From the NCBI GenBank assembly GCA_031213475.1, contig JARUPZ010000004.1, positions 7,666,729 to 7,730,728 on the forward strand: a DNA stretch of 64,000 bases, read 5' to 3'. Source of the stretch: Nereocystis luetkeana. Its lineage: Eukaryota; Sar; Phaeophyceae; Laminariales; Laminariaceae. The notes below the pieces were generated by a model. It was not told the DNA's origin and searched no databases. It was given only the letters and a program-made list of their open reading frames with translations. The number at the start of each line of letters is the position of its first letter. Within the stretch, counting starts at the first letter, position 1. A program made the translations under genes and the position numbers. Shown here one piece after another: positions 1-12,328 of the stretch.

Positions 1-1252
1 TCCCTGGGTTCTGCAGCTAGCTTCCGAATTCAGAGTTTGTCCTCCTCATGTATACGGGATTGCTTATCTTGCATGAGGCCACACAAAGCCCGCCTTACGC
101 GCGATCGAAGTATCACTACGTAGTACCTGTATGAGGCACAGCTTGCAAATATGAGTGTCGACAAAATCCTGGATTTCACAGCCGTTCCATTGTGTTTTTA
201 ACTCTTTAAATATAAGAAGGAAAACCGCTGAAGAGCCGCGAACAAGTACGAATAAGCAGCATGGATGGCACCCAGACAGAGGAGATGTGAACCCTTTCCA
301 GATTTGATCGTGGTGAAACGCCTCGGTTGGGAGTCAGAAGACTGCATTTTGCTGTAACAGTTGGTGTTGCACAGTCAAATCAAGCATTCGGGTCTGATTG
401 ATACAAGTTTCCACGTTGATCCAACTGGCTTATGCTTTACTGCAGTTAGTTGCCTTATTTATTCGTAGTAGTAGCTGTAGATCGTGTAGTAAGCGATTGG
501 AACAAGCGCTGTCAGGTGGAAAACGCAATATTACTAGAATAAAATCAAGCCCCCAGAAACGAAGAGAAAACGTGTATCTATATATATGGCAACTAACTGC
601 TGCAAGAAAGAGACATTATGCATAAATCGAGAACGAAGAACACTCAACAATCCAAAAATTCTACATCCAGAGTTTGGCTCTTCCAACGTATCCCACCCAA
701 TCCACCCACCCACCCACCCCCACCCGCCCTTCTCGTCCCCTTCCCTTCACAAAACTTGCACCCAACCCAAAGCAAGCAAGAATAGCATCATCCTCTGATC
801 TACACCTACCTACCTGGTCCTGTCTGACCGGTCATAGAACAAGCACTGCGGCATCTACTACCGCGAGACTGTATCAAGTGAGTCCCTACACCTTTTGTCG
901 CGGCGAGGGTTGGACCGGTCGTACATAGTTTTGCAAGCATGTTGTGCGTCGGTCATATCGCCGATACGGTAGCAGTACTACTTACAGCAAGTTTCAGGCG
1001 GGTAGATCAGCGTCCACAGCGCAGTAGTAATAGTCGTGGATTTCCCGCAAGCTTTCACTGCGTTGTTGGCCGTACTATTATAGTATTATCGCTGGCATTA
1101 TTAGTAGTAGTATCACTACTTACCTGGTACCGGTATATATTACCTGGTGGTCCTCCAGTTGAGCGCGTGGATTAGCGCCCACAGTAAAGTATGATAGTGT
1201 TGTTAATAGTCGACAACTGGTATGCTTTTGGTATTTTCGCACATCAATACTA

Positions 1253-1361
1253 ATACGGGGAACCATAGTTAATAGGACCAAATATTGTTCGTAAAAATGG
1301 TCAAATATATGGGTTTTTATGTCTTCCACAGGTAGGTCCTGTTAACTATGGTCCTCCGTAG
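1253..1361. mobile_element. MITE-A copy 1, diverged
   Basis: Inverted-repeat element whose ends read roughly TTACGGGGGACC...GGTCCCCCGTAA. The inner arms continue as ATAGTTAATAGGACC and its complement, so most of the element can fold into one hairpin. No coding capacity. Ends are mutated here (CTCCGTAGTAA on the right). Confidence 0.8.
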
Positions 1362-1626
1362 TAACAGAGCTCACTCACTCACACTCGTATACTCGACGAC
1401 CTACTTATATACTTCGAAGTATATATATATATATATATTATATATATACATGAATTGCATCATTTTCTTCAACATGACGAGAGCCCACATCCAAAATCAA
1501 GTTTTTCTCATTTATTTTTGTTGTTGGGTGGGTGTGCAGTATATATATAGTACCATAAGTATCAGCTCTGTTCGTGCACGAATATGCATTTTCACGCCCG
1601 ACGATACATACTGAGGCGTTCTACGA

Positions 1627-1825
1627 TAGCATGAGAAGGAAGGAGCAAAGACAGCAAATAAATATAGTAGACAAGCCAGAAGTTGGCACAGAAAGGAGGT
1701 AGACTTGGTGCATGGGTTTCCTTTTGTTTACGAGGTTTTCTTATTTCGGGAAAGTTATGAGTGATCCATGTTGAAGATGATGCTGCACATGTGCGCATTG
1801 TCGGATGGCAAGAGAAATAATAATA
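1627..1825 (-). repeat. Repeat C copy, minus orientation
   Basis: Reverse-complement match to 2424-2545, sharing blocks such as CATTGTCGGATGGCAAGAG and GGAGGTAGACTTGGTGCATG. The end adjoins an ATAATAATA run, as in other copies, which suggests a retroposon with a (TTA)n tail. No protein was recognised. Confidence 0.65.
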
Positions 1826-1939
1826 ATAGAACAACTGTACGATATTGTTTACTACTGCTAATGAAGCTCCTTGGGGGCAATGAAGGCTAACTAAACAACA
1901 CATACATACATACATCATCGATATAGTGTGTTTTCATGG

Positions 1940-2345
1940 CATTTTTCGTTTTGAGACGTTCTGCGATATAGATAGAGAGCTTCACCCTACATTTTCTGAG
2001 ACTCCCACATGTCCCCCCAAGGTATAATGCGGCGGAATCCGACGGGTACAAACATATGAAAACAAACTGATGATATACGCATCTCGTACACGTGTACAAA
2101 CTGATGCTGCACGCATCTCGTACGCGTACGTATACGTACCGGGTACGCATTATGCTCAGCAACGCAGAGCGCGAGTTACATCCTCAGGCTCTCCGACTAG
2201 CTACCGCCTGCCCGGTAAGGATGCCGGCCGTGGTGGCTCGGAAAGTCCCCCCCCCTCCCCCCACCACCAAATGTGATACTGACTGTACCTTTACCACCGT
2301 AGAACGTCTCACGTTTCAGACTCGCCGCCATGAGGTTGCACGTCG
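1940..2345. repeat. Repeat D copy 1
   Basis: Diverged partner of 10280-10610. Both share the blocks GGTATAA(T/C)GCGG, GGCCCGGTAAGGA-like, AAATGTGATAC and AGAACGTCTCA in the same order. No coding potential or terminal repeats were seen, so the class is unknown. Confidence 0.5.
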
Positions 2346-2367
2346 GGTGAATTCATTAATATTCTTC

Positions 2368-2423
<56 letters not shown>
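2368..2423. repeat. (TTA)n microsatellite
   Basis: About 18 uninterrupted TTA units, directly abutting repeat C at 2424. This fits a tail of that element rather than an independent array. Confidence 0.9.
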
Positions 2424-2545
2424 TCTCTTGCCATCCGACAATGTGCAGCATGATCTTCAACATTGATCACTCATAACTTTCCAGAAAGAAGAAAACCTCA
2501 GAACCAAAAGGAAACCCATGCACCAGGTCTACCTCCCTTATTTGA
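2424..2545 (+). repeat. Repeat C copy, plus orientation
   Basis: Begins TCTTGCCATCCGACAATGTG and ends near the ACCAGGTCTACCTCC block. It lies inverted with respect to the copy at 1627-1825, the two being about 600 bases apart. Confidence 0.7.
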
Positions 2546-2867
2546 ACTATTATACTTACTTGCCTTCCGACAAAATAGCCTAGCTAGATGCCATTCCAAT
2601 ATAAATCGAATATCCTTCCGTAAACAAGCGGTATTATTCCCCGTATAATACGCTTCTCTGCCAGCCGTTTCCCAATTTCCATTGCCCATATATCCTTTCA
2701 TCTTAACTATATATCCTATTCCTCGTCAACACTCCATCCCCAGGTTGAAGCAAAAACCTTTTTATTTAATAAGCCAACTTTTGGGGTGAGCCATACAGAA
2801 AAGCTCTTCTCAAGCGCAGGAGCCTCAGCAGAAATTGAAGGTGCACCAGCTCCCAATACCGTTGTTT

Positions 2868-2947
2868 ATAAGGATTACCCTGGGCTGGGTAATCGATCGG
2901 TATTTTTCCCCTATCTATAGCTCAGTAGGTGACACCTTCACACCGTA
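2868..2947 (+). mobile_element. SINE-2 head fragment (tRNA-like)
   Basis: Matches the SINE-2 head at 54465: TTATAAGGATTACC, GGGCTGGGTAATCGATCGG, then CTATAGCTCAGTAGGTGACACC, which resembles a tRNA D-arm with an A-box promoter. The element stops soon after; the B-box half is missing. Confidence 0.65.
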
Positions 2948-3149
2948 GTATGCGCCTACCATGAGATTGCGAGTGGTTAGTTTGTACTGTACGAGTACTG
3001 CCCAAGAAAGAGAGCTGAGGCCACAGTGGTAAGTAGTGTAAACCTATGATATTACTTGATATTGTCGGGGTATTACATTTTCCCTCCGATAAAAACGCAT
3101 CGTGGACCAGGCCCATTCCAACTTGAATCGAAAATACCGCTCTAACTAG

Positions 3150-3784
<635 letters not shown>

Positions 3785-4006
3785 TATAGCCCCTCTTCTA
3801 TCATTCTGATGCACCAACGTGTCGTATATATATGTGTATCTTTATCTCCTACTTGCATATAGAGTATATATAGAGTATATGTGTTAACATTCAGTTGTTG
3901 TGGGATCGAAGATCTTGTCGAAACTCATACCTACCTGGTAAATATTTGCATATGGTGGGTGTTCTTCTCGGTTATTATGCTCGTTGTTACAAGGATTACC
4001 TTGATG

Positions 4007-4130
4007 GGGTGGTGGGTAATCGATCGGTATTTTACCCCTTTAGCTCAGTAGTAGGTAACACCTTCACATCGTCCCAGCGCCCGGGCTGGATATTCACTCT
4101 AGCTGGAGAGATACGAGCTCTGTAAGATGA
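4007..4130 (+). mobile_element. SINE-2 copy, 5' part
   Basis: Contains ACAAGGATTACCTTGATGG, GGGTAATCGATCGG, TTTAGCTCAGTAGTAGGTAACACC (A-box-like) and a GCGCCCGGGCTGGATATTCACTC segment where the B-box of intact copies lies. Truncated and diverged. Confidence 0.6.
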
Positions 4131-4156
4131 CAGAGATATACCTGGTATAGTTATTA

Positions 4157-4260
4157 TTACGGGGGACCATACTTAATAGGACCTATGGTATACATAAAAA
4201 ATAAATATTTAACCATTTTCACTAACATTATTTGGTCCTATTAACTATGGTCCCCCGTAA
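4157..4260. mobile_element. MITE-A copy 2, intact
   Basis: 104 bp with clean TTACGGGGGACCATAGTTAA ends in inverted orientation, flanked by TA on both sides (4155-4156 and 4261-4262). This is one of the best-preserved copies. The central ~50 bp is AT-rich. Confidence 0.92.
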
Positions 4261-4735
4261 TAATAGTATTATTGTTGTATGTAGTGCATATTTATTGCAG
4301 TACTCGCAAGCCGATTGGTCAACGCGAATGCCAATCAATGCCACACGCCATCATCGTCCTTGGTTCGACGCGCACACAACGTGCATACATTCGCCAGCAA
4401 CCTAAACACATTATAGAAGAGAGAAAACGACGAAACAAAACGAAACGGCACAGCAACAAAAATGTGTACCTGGTACTCTATGCTTCGATCGCGTCATAAA
4501 AAAAACGCGTTTTCATGTAAACTCTCTTGAAGTACGTACGTGTATTAAATAGTATGTACCAGGTATCTCACAGCTGTTGTTTTTTCAATTAATTTACAAA
4601 TAGATATATGTGCCCAACATTGAGTGGTGGAGCAACATCGGTCTACGAGTATAACTCCAGCGGAACATAAGCATACTTCGAAGTATAGGAATAGATAGAA
4701 CGCATGAATATTACACCGGTATAGTCCACGGCCTC

Positions 4736-4833
4736 AACCCGTTTCGAACCGCAGCCCCGTTATTATGGGGACAAAACAGTCAAAAAAATCTAAATAATTT
4801 GTCCCCTAACGGGACTGCGGTCCTAGAAGGGTT
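4736..4833. mobile_element. MITE-B copy 1
   Basis: Palindromic element of about 97 bp: AACCC..GACTGCAG-like..CCCCGTT arm on the left, AACGGGACTGCGGTCCTAGAAGGGTT on the right. Matches 23564-23662 and 55040-55135. Distinct in sequence from MITE-A. Confidence 0.8.
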
Positions 4834-5355
4834 AAAATTGGTGGTGCTCCTCCCTGCGCTTGAAGCGTTCCATGCATGATGAGGTAGAGAAGGTAGATGA
4901 TCTCGAGCCGTTCAACCAGTAGTACAGGTCAGGCCTCCCTGGGTTCAACGCCCGGAACGTGTACATCTTCATCGTATTGTTATTGCATTATTTGCGAATT
5001 GACAATGTGTAACGCTGATGATGTTCTTCTCATACTATTAATGTTAAGGGTTTTAGCCAAAATCAGGTATACCGGCCCCGTTTGGGGCAAAATATTAATA
5101 AATACCGGTAATAATTAATAGCAGCACATACATACAAATATGACACACCAGGAGCCCTGATATTGGCCAGACCTACATCGTACCAGGTATTTAATAGCTG
5201 TTTTCGGCTCGGAAACGCCAGGGTGTACCTGACTTCCTCTACTCTGTCTACCATTATGATAGTAGTTTCAACATATTTTGGTGAGTTTTGAACCTATATC
5301 GGAGAGGCCACAGATACACTGTTCTTTCTCTGCGTATGTTTTTTGTGTGTACCCT

Positions 5356-5389
5356 AGGTCCTGATTTACTATTATGGCCCCCCGTAATA
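5356..5389. mobile_element. MITE-A remnant (right end only)
   Basis: TAGGTCCTGATTTACTATTATGGCCCCCCGTAA corresponds to the right arm of MITE-A. The left arm is absent. Confidence 0.6.
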
Positions 5390-5406
5390 TAAATATGACC
5401 AGATAA

Positions 5407-5545
5407 AGCATTGAGGGAAGTAGACATAGGAGGTACGTAGATAGGCTTTGTGCAAAGGTTTCCTTTGTTTCCGGGGGATTTCTTTTTTCAGGAATGTTTT
5501 GAGTGGCCAATGTTGAAGTTCATGGTACACATTGTCGGATGGCAA
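5407..5545 (-). repeat. Repeat C copy, minus orientation
   Basis: Shares AGACCTACGTAGATAGGCTTTGTGC-like and CATTGTCGGATGGCAAG blocks with the other copies. A second copy follows at 5560-5775 in the same orientation. Confidence 0.6.
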
Positions 5546-5559
5546 GCAATATAATCAGG

Positions 5560-5775
5560 AGGGAGCAAAGACAACACATACGAAGAGTATCGAATGTAGA
5601 GAGAGATCATAAAAAAAGTAGACATACCTGGTGCAGCAGTAGAAGATAGATAGACCTTGTGCATACAGGTTTCCTACCAGATGTATATATTATACGGGAA
5701 TTTCTTCTGTCAGGGATATGTTTCGATTGGTCAAAATGGAAGCTTATGTATGCTGCACATTGTCGGATGACAAGA
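5560..5775 (-). repeat. Repeat C copy, tandem with the previous one
   Basis: Ends in CACATTGTCGGATGACAAG and runs into an AT-rich TTATTATTA tract (5786-5910), again the (TTA)n association of this family. Confidence 0.6.
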
Positions 5776-5785
5776 CTTATTGAGT

Positions 5786-5910
5786 ATTATTAGTATTATT
5801 GTAATATCTACTTTTTTATATTATGATTATTATTATTATTATTTTATCATTATTATTATTATTATTATTATTATTTTATCATTAATATTATTATTATTAT
5901 TGTTATTAAT
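5786..5910. repeat. (TTA)n-rich tract
   Basis: Imperfect ATT/TTA repeats with TTTTATCATTA interruptions, next to repeat C. Confidence 0.8.
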
Positions 5911-5925
5911 ATAACAGGTATATAT

Positions 5926-6335
5926 ATGTACGAGTATACCTTTCCATTGATGGGAGGCGAGAGACTGAAAACTGAAAGAAAGGGGCTGCTGCTGCTCCTT
6001 CGCGCACAGCACATCGACAACGCCGTCACAATCATGTGCGCGCACGCGGCTCGTCTCTTGAGCAGCGACGAGAAAGACGGCCGCCTTGGTCGGAGTCTCC
6101 GTGTCCGGGGTCTGAGTTACGACGGGCGGACGCACTTTGGGATAAAACTGTTGGAATAGTAGTATAAGCGAACACTAAAAGAAGTAAAGAGACCAAGAAA
6201 AATAAAAACAGAAGGGCTTCATGGATTCCAACGTGAAGATTACACTGATTTAGCTGGTGGCCGACACCTTTTGTGTGACCACGGACTCCTTCGTCAGAGA
6301 GTTAATAATGTGAGAACAACAACAACAACAACAAA
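5926..6335 (+). mobile_element. Probable LINE 3' end with (AAC)n tail
   Basis: The reliable part is the tail: TGTGACCACGGACTCCTTCG, then GAGAGTTAATAATGTGAGAAC and (AAC)n at 6316-6335, the same terminus as at 44176 and 54104. Upstream, 5926-6159 is an open frame of 77 codons in a GC-rich patch that could be the end of a LINE ORF, but I recognise no motif in it. Likely a 5'-truncated insertion. Confidence 0.55.
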
Positions 6336-6639
6336 CATACTACCTGGTAACAGGTACCAGATATCATACCTATTACCTGGTATGAATGTACTGGTACTAC
6401 TACAGCAGCAGTATACCATAAACAATGGTATATATCATAAGTACCAGATACACCGCCTTCATTTGTCGAATAACTTTATTTCCGTGTCGGGCGAGTAGGA
6501 TCCGGAATAATAATAATACCTGGTAGATGTTTTTGTGTATGTACCCGTTTCAGCCGGCCTACAACGTGTGGGTTCCAGTTGTGAAATAATGATGATGAGC
6601 AGTAATTAATACCTGGTACCAGGTATGTGCTTACCACTC

Positions 6640-6760
6640 GTACCATCCGACAACGTGCAGCATGGGCTTCAACCTTGATCACTCAAAACATTCCTGAAAG
6701 AAGAAACCTTCGTGTGCACAAGGTCTACCTACCGCCTATCTATGTCTACTGCCCACTATG
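6640..6760 (+). repeat. Repeat C copy, plus orientation
   Basis: ACCATCCGACAACGTGCAGCATG, then TTGATCACTCAAAACATTCC and AAGGTCTACCTACC match the family consensus in order. Confidence 0.6.
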
Positions 6761-6799
6761 CTTCATCTACGACACGCCATTTATTTGTTGTCCCAGCTC

Positions 6800-7920
6800 C
6801 CTCTTCCGTCTCAATATGTGATCTTTACGATATATATTCTTGAACAACCATATAGGCCGCATCCAAGCTCCATCCCCACGCCATCGGTGTGGGTCTGTCA
6901 TTTCCCCCCCCCCCCTGCTCCTGCTGTTCGTTTCCTGGCGGTCCCTAAGCTGGAGTTTGAAGCGGGACACCCTCCTCGAAATGGCGACCTGTGTAGTCGC
7001 CGAAACGATTTGAAGCAGGCGTTTCTTAACCACCCCTTTTCTTCCTGTCGACCCATCACCCCTTCCCCCCAGGAGACTAGCTGCCACCTGGACAATAAAC
7101 TTATACTGCCCTCTGCCCCGAGTATATATTATTAGCACTGTCCTTACATTCGAACGTATCTCGCACGTACGCTTGTGTATGCGTCGGTCACATGTGGGGT
7201 ATCGCTGCCGACGAGCTGACATGCCAAACAACGCATATATATCTGCATCACACTAAAACAAAGGTGCGTTTATTAGTAGCCAACCTTTTTGTAGAGTTGT
7301 TGAAGACGACGTTGGCTGTGGGCCTACACACACATACCATGGTTTATGTCGTCAAAAAAACGCCTTTTCGTAGAGGACAGCACAGCTTGTAGTGCTGTAG
7401 TAGTTATATATATATCAGCGGTAACCACGCTTACGCGTGCATCCTTTGGAATCAAAGTCCCATTAATCGTGTGTTGATCTTCGACCCACAAAGTATACTA
7501 TTAATACCAGGTACTACGCTTCTAATTTCACTATAACATACTCGGGACATTTGCGCGCATACATACGCGAAGCAGCGGCGGGCATCAGCCCACCGCGACG
7601 AATCCCCCCCCGTGTACTATTAGTAGGGCGTGTCAGGTAGGTGGTGTATCAGAGGAGAGACTACCAAAAGCAAAACACTTGCAATGTGAACGCCTTGACC
7701 ATAGCCCGTTCACCCTCTGAAATGTGCGAGTACATCTTTCCCTTCTTTACCACCGACTAAATGATGTGATGTCGACGGTCTCGATCAAAACAAGTCACAC
7801 GCTGCTGTCCATGTTTCGAAAGCTAGGCTCCACCGTATACACGGTCATAAAACAACCACTACTTTTCACAAAAGGGCACCCGTTGAAAGGCCCGCGAGGC
7901 GTAGGTGCACATTCAATTGA
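6800..7920. other. No gene recognised
   Basis: Contains a C11 run near 6905 and short open frames on both strands, none with a recognisable motif or a convincing splice-bounded exon. A 154-codon minus frame over 6767-7231 is Arg-rich and lacks supporting features. Confidence 0.4.
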
Positions 7921-7925
7921 TGATA

Positions 7926-8030
7926 TTACGGGGGACCATAGTTAATAGGACCTACGGTATAGAGAAAAACCTTTATATTTTAACCATTTTACTAACAATA
8001 TTTGGTCCTATTAACTATGGCCCCCCGCAA
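7926..8030. mobile_element. MITE-A copy, intact
   Basis: 105 bp with TTACGGGGGACC left end and CCCCCCGCAA right end, flanked by TA on both sides. Confidence 0.92.
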
Positions 8031-8934
8031 TAGTGAGATTTGACGGAGATTTTGATATTGGCGCCTAAAAGACGACCCCCTCCTTTAACCCGAACCTTGT
8101 GCCAGTGATAACCGCTGCTTTGCTTGGGAAGATTGTAGGTTGACTCGGCCGGCTTGGATGCTGTGTTTGGAAAAGAGTCTACGTTGATTCAGCCGCTCTC
8201 TGTGGTTTGGAAATACTCTATAATACCTATATATTGCAGCTATTCATCTAGGTTGATTGAGCGGCTTGTAACACACCTCTCAGCCAACCAGATGTACGCT
8301 CATAGCTACCTGGTGTGTACCCCAGGAAACTCCACCGCCAACGAGCAACTACTTCTACCGAAATGCAGCGCTAATTCGGTATATATATATATGCTGCGTA
8401 GGGATCTAGAGAAAGTTCAAAGATGACTTAGATGAAAGAAAGAACGATGTAAGACGACAACGAAAAACTCCAGTTCCACTTTTTGCCTATGTGTCGAGAC
8501 CGGCCAGTTTGTCCATCGTGCGCGGTTCCATCCGTCCTATACATATTCATTTATACATCAGCTATATGTTTCGGCTCTGGGCTCGCCCGCCTACAGCAGT
8601 GGTGGTGTAGCAACGCAACGGCCCCTGGGCAGTGTGATTGTAGGCAGCTCAGTTGATTGACTGTTCTGTCGAGGGATGTGGTACGGGAGAAGAAGGATAC
8701 AGCAACATCACGGAAATGCGCATCAGTGCGCAATAATCCTGCACAACAAGCTCGAGCTAAAAGCAAAAGGGGGGAGAGGCGTGCACAGCACTCCGACCCA
8801 ACATGTAAGGACCTTCTGGAGTAAAATTTTTATACGAAGTACCAGGTATGCGTTCAATAAATGTCCCCTACGATTTCGGTTCGGATTGGTATGTACCCCA
8901 TTCGGGAGACGGTACAGATGAACACTATTCACAT
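8031..8934. other. No gene recognised
   Basis: Moderate-GC sequence with scattered short frames. I see one TACCAGGTA motif near 8840 but no element ends or coding exon. Confidence 0.4.
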
Positions 8935-10060
8935 GAACTTCAAGGAGACTCCTTTTTTAGAGGACTCTTTCCAGAGACCTTCTTTCGAGAGACGCTGTTG
9001 AGGGACTTAATAATGTAGAGAACACTTTGAGAGGTGCACACATTTTTGATAGACAGTTTTTTTGAGAGTCACATTTGAAAGGCCCTTTTTGATACCGGTA
9101 AACTTTTTCGAGAGGCGCCTTTTTTTGAGATACCTGGTACTACTCCTTTTAAGATACCCTTTTGGTGGGATGCTTTCGCGAGATCTTTTCGAGAAGACTC
9201 TCTTGAGAGAAAGTTTCGAGAGAAAGTTTCGAGAGCCACTCGTGAGGGAAAGGTTTTAGAAAAAAAAATTGAGAAGCAGTTTTGAGAGGCACTATTTGGG
9301 AGACACTTCTGAGAGACTCATTAAATTTTGATAAACCCTTTTGATAACTTTGTTTGAGAGGCCCCTCTTCAGACACTCGTTTTGAGACACCCTTTTTTAG
9401 AGGGAAGTCCTGAGAGACACCTTTTTTTGAAAGACACCTTTCTAGAGACTCGGTACGAGAGACCTTTTAATAGAAAGTCCTGGGGAGTAGGCTTAGCAAC
9501 CTGGGAGGTGGGATCTTTAGGGGTGTTTTTGAGTTGGAAATTGCGTAGCGCGGTCTGCACTTACTTCGGGATTGTCGTCCGCAACTGAGAAATTTCCTAG
9601 TTCGATGCAAACGCGGCGCAGCCGCGTTTATGGCCAGTTTTGCCCCGTTTTGGCTGCGGTTTTGGGTTAGGGTTAAGGTCAGGGTTAGAGTCAGGGGTCG
9701 GGTTGGGTCTTTGCCCGCTCCTTGATCCCGACAGGAACCAAATTACCTGAACAGCCTACCAACCTGAAGATCCTATCTCCCAGATTGTTATGGGACCTCG
9801 TCCTGGGAGACGCACGTTTTATTTTGAGAGGCATATTCGAAAGCGACCCTTTTGAGATGAAGTCTTGAGATACACATTTGAGAGACAATAATTGTTAGCT
9901 TTAAGAGGCGCTTTTGAGAGGCCCTTCAGAGATGAGCGCCCTGAGGTGCACCTTTCGAGGGAATTTTTGAGAGAATTGTTTTTGAGGGATATTTTCAAGA
10001 GAGAGAGATTTTCTCGAGGAAAAACAATCGATAGACAGACAAGACGCCTTTGAGACTCAG
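8935..10060. repeat. Degenerate GAGAG/CCTTTT satellite
   Basis: Dozens of loosely spaced copies of a short core, roughly TTTTGAGAG(A/G)C(A/G)CCTTTT, at intervals of about 15-30 bases, e.g. around 8975, 9110, 9290, 9395, 9430, 9905 and 9960. The strand asymmetry (T and GA rich on plus) is constant throughout. A unique segment at about 9590-9810, with TTAGGG-like repeats, interrupts it. Short frames through it are artefacts of the repeat. Confidence 0.7.
9663..9706 (+). repeat. Degenerate TTAGGG-like repeats
   Basis: Reads GGGTTAGGGTTAAGGTCAGGG and continues with GTTAGAGTCAGGGGTCGGG. It resembles interstitial telomere-like sequence and the minisatellite at 39365. Confidence 0.7.
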
Positions 10061-10279
10061 GCACGACGACGAAAACTGTGGCAGGTGCGGTCGTACCAAC
10101 CATCTGTGGCGGGAGCGCGCTGTACCATACGGCTTGTATCATACTGTATATGTGCGTGCTTGTCGGAAATGCCTCCTTCTACTGCAGTAGCTCTCGGCAG
10201 CGGGGAAGGGGTGGCGTTTTCCTTTGATGGCTTCTGCTCCCCGGTATTATATGTTAATAGTCGCCCTCTACCGTAAAGA

Positions 10280-10610
10280 GCGTTGTGAATTCGCGCAGGG
10301 AGGCTTTTCTACGATGATAGGGATTGACCCTATATGTCCTGAGGCTCCTAGGTCCCTCCCTTGGGTATAACGCGGAATCTAACGAGGACACAGACACATG
10401 AACACGAATTGTGCTTGTCGGGGTGTCTGGAGCCCGCACCTCCAACAGTTACAAATATCTCCACGAAATGTGGTGCGAGTACTGTGCCTCCTTCAACTGG
10501 GGCCCGGTAAGGACGCTGCTGTCGTGGCTCAGAAATAGTATTTCCCGCAGATAAATGTGATACCAGGTACCTCTACTGTAGCGCAGAACGTCTCAGGGGC
10601 GCGCGATCCT
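10280..10610. repeat. Repeat D copy 2
   Basis: Partner of 1940-2345: TGGGTATAACGCGGAATCTAAC, GGGGCCCGGTAAGGACG and GCAGAACGTCTCAGG align in the same order with the first copy. Confidence 0.5.
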
Positions 10611-10684
10611 TTTTCAGCAACTCAAATTGTCTCCTGCACTCTGGAAGGTTTTGACGATACGGAGCGGGGCGTTTTAGGAAACAT

Positions 10685-11179
10685 GTGGTTGAGAGTCGAG
10701 AGCCTTCCTCCGAAAAATATCAATGCTATAGTTGTTCGACTTGTAAGAACTTGTTTTTCCGTTGTTGGGAAAAAGCGAGCGCCCATAAAAAACGGTTGCC
10801 CCCCTGGTGCGAATCCAACGTTCTTTGCGGTACTTTTGGCAGTTTTCTCCCTGTTTTAAGAGAGTCCCAAAGGAGACAACAGGCGGCAGCGGCGCAATTC
10901 GCGGTGAGCGGAGCAACACCCACGTTGCTGCTGTATTACCCCCCCCAGCACCCTGCACGAACGCCTACAATGGAAACCCCATGCCGGTCGATTTTCGGAG
11001 CTATAGACGAGATGAAACTCCTGGGCCCGTCGTATGTAGGACGAACGCTAGTGGAGTCGAATGACCCGGGCGTTCATGGTTTTGTAGATAGTGGTACCTA
11101 CAATTGCTCCATTTGCCGTCTGACAGCCTGCAACAGTTGCTTCAAGGGCAGTAAGGACCTAGAGGCCGACTGCTTTTAG
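10685..11179 (+). CDS. Hypothetical ORF, possibly spurious
   Basis: Open frame of 164 codons. The C-terminal third is Cys-rich (NCSICRLTACNSC), which could be a zinc-binding cluster, and the N-terminal part also has CYSCSTC. I recognise no family. Overlapping frames on both strands are also open, so openness is weak evidence. It could be an exon, a decayed transposon ORF or chance. No intron borders were found. Confidence 0.2.
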   Translation: MVESREPSSEKYQCYSCSTCKNLFFRCWEKASAHKKRLPPWCESNVLCGTFGSFLPVLRESQRRQQAAAAQFAVSGATPTLLLYYPPQHPARTPTMETPCRSIFGAIDEMKLLGPSYVGRTLVESNDPGVHGFVDSGTYNCSICRLTACNSCFKGSKDLEADCF

Positions 11180-12320
11180 CAGGTGTGTCCCTGGCTCTGT
11201 TCTGATCACTCACACAAGGTGCTTGACGACGTCGGAAGTTACAGACCCTTGTACTATGGTTAATGCTTGTCTCGCCGGGTGTCTTCTGAACGATGGCCCG
11301 AGGCACTCATCAGTCAGACAGGCGACAACGCCTGCCAGGTATTATGAGGGGACGTTTTCCTACAAACCAGAATGCCGCAACTGATGAGAAGAAGACACCA
11401 CAACACAATCGTACCCTCCACACATATAGACAATCCAGAATCCAAGGAGTTCAGATGTGGAAGATGCTGTCAATGATACCTGAATACATGGACGAAAACA
11501 GGCCTATGATGTAGGTGCCCTTTGTGAATAACTCTACTGACGCGTGTTCGACGCTTCCCTCATCAGATCGGAAAGGGGGGCCTGTACTTACCCTCCGTTT
11601 TGTAGCACCTGGTACCGAACAATTTTGTGGAAAACGGTGATACTGTGATACTAAATAGTAGTGGGTCGACTAAACAATGCACATCCTTCAATCCACGACT
11701 CATCTCTTGGCGATCCAAAGAAGATGCGCGCTGCACAGTACTGAAATCAGCTGACAAGCTTCACCGTCGCCGGCATGGGAGGGCGGCGTATCTTGCGTCC
11801 AAAAGAGGATTGATGTAGTTTGTAGAAATTCAAGTTGCCGAAAAAAAACAACTTGTCGAGGCGGGGAACGTACCTCCGAGGACGAACGTCTTTTTGACAA
11901 GCAAACATTGAACAAATGGCGTTGCGTTGTTGCGGCACCGTCACCGTTCAAACGAACATTTACAACCCCTTCTAGCGCACGCTGGCGTCTAATAAAACTA
12001 GAGGGTTAACGTGCTTCCTATGCCTGGACTCCGGTATGATACTCCCGTATCCCTCCCTCCCGAACCTCCCGAACCTCCATCCCTGTCGCCCTCTCCTTCA
12101 CCCCCCATCGTGAATACTGCTCAATCGTGCGTCTCTTGATTTTGGATGCTCGTGCAGGGCACGATGAGAGGCTTCGCGCCGTTCTTGCTCCTGCTTGCGG
12201 CGACGGTAGGCTCCACCACAGGCCATGTTGTCAGCACACGCCACCACGATGGAAGGTGATCCCGAACGGTCGTATTGTTGTCTGTGGTGCACACGAATAT
12301 GCCACTAGAACAGTAAACGC
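11180..12320. other. No clear gene; possible decayed retroelement
   Basis: Several short frames (e.g. plus 11293-11514, minus 11563-11757). On the minus strand this lies downstream of the copia-type gag remnant at 12329, where protease and integrase would follow, but I could not identify a protease active site, an integrase zinc finger or LTRs. Confidence 0.3.
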
Positions 12321-12328
12321 GCGCCTAT

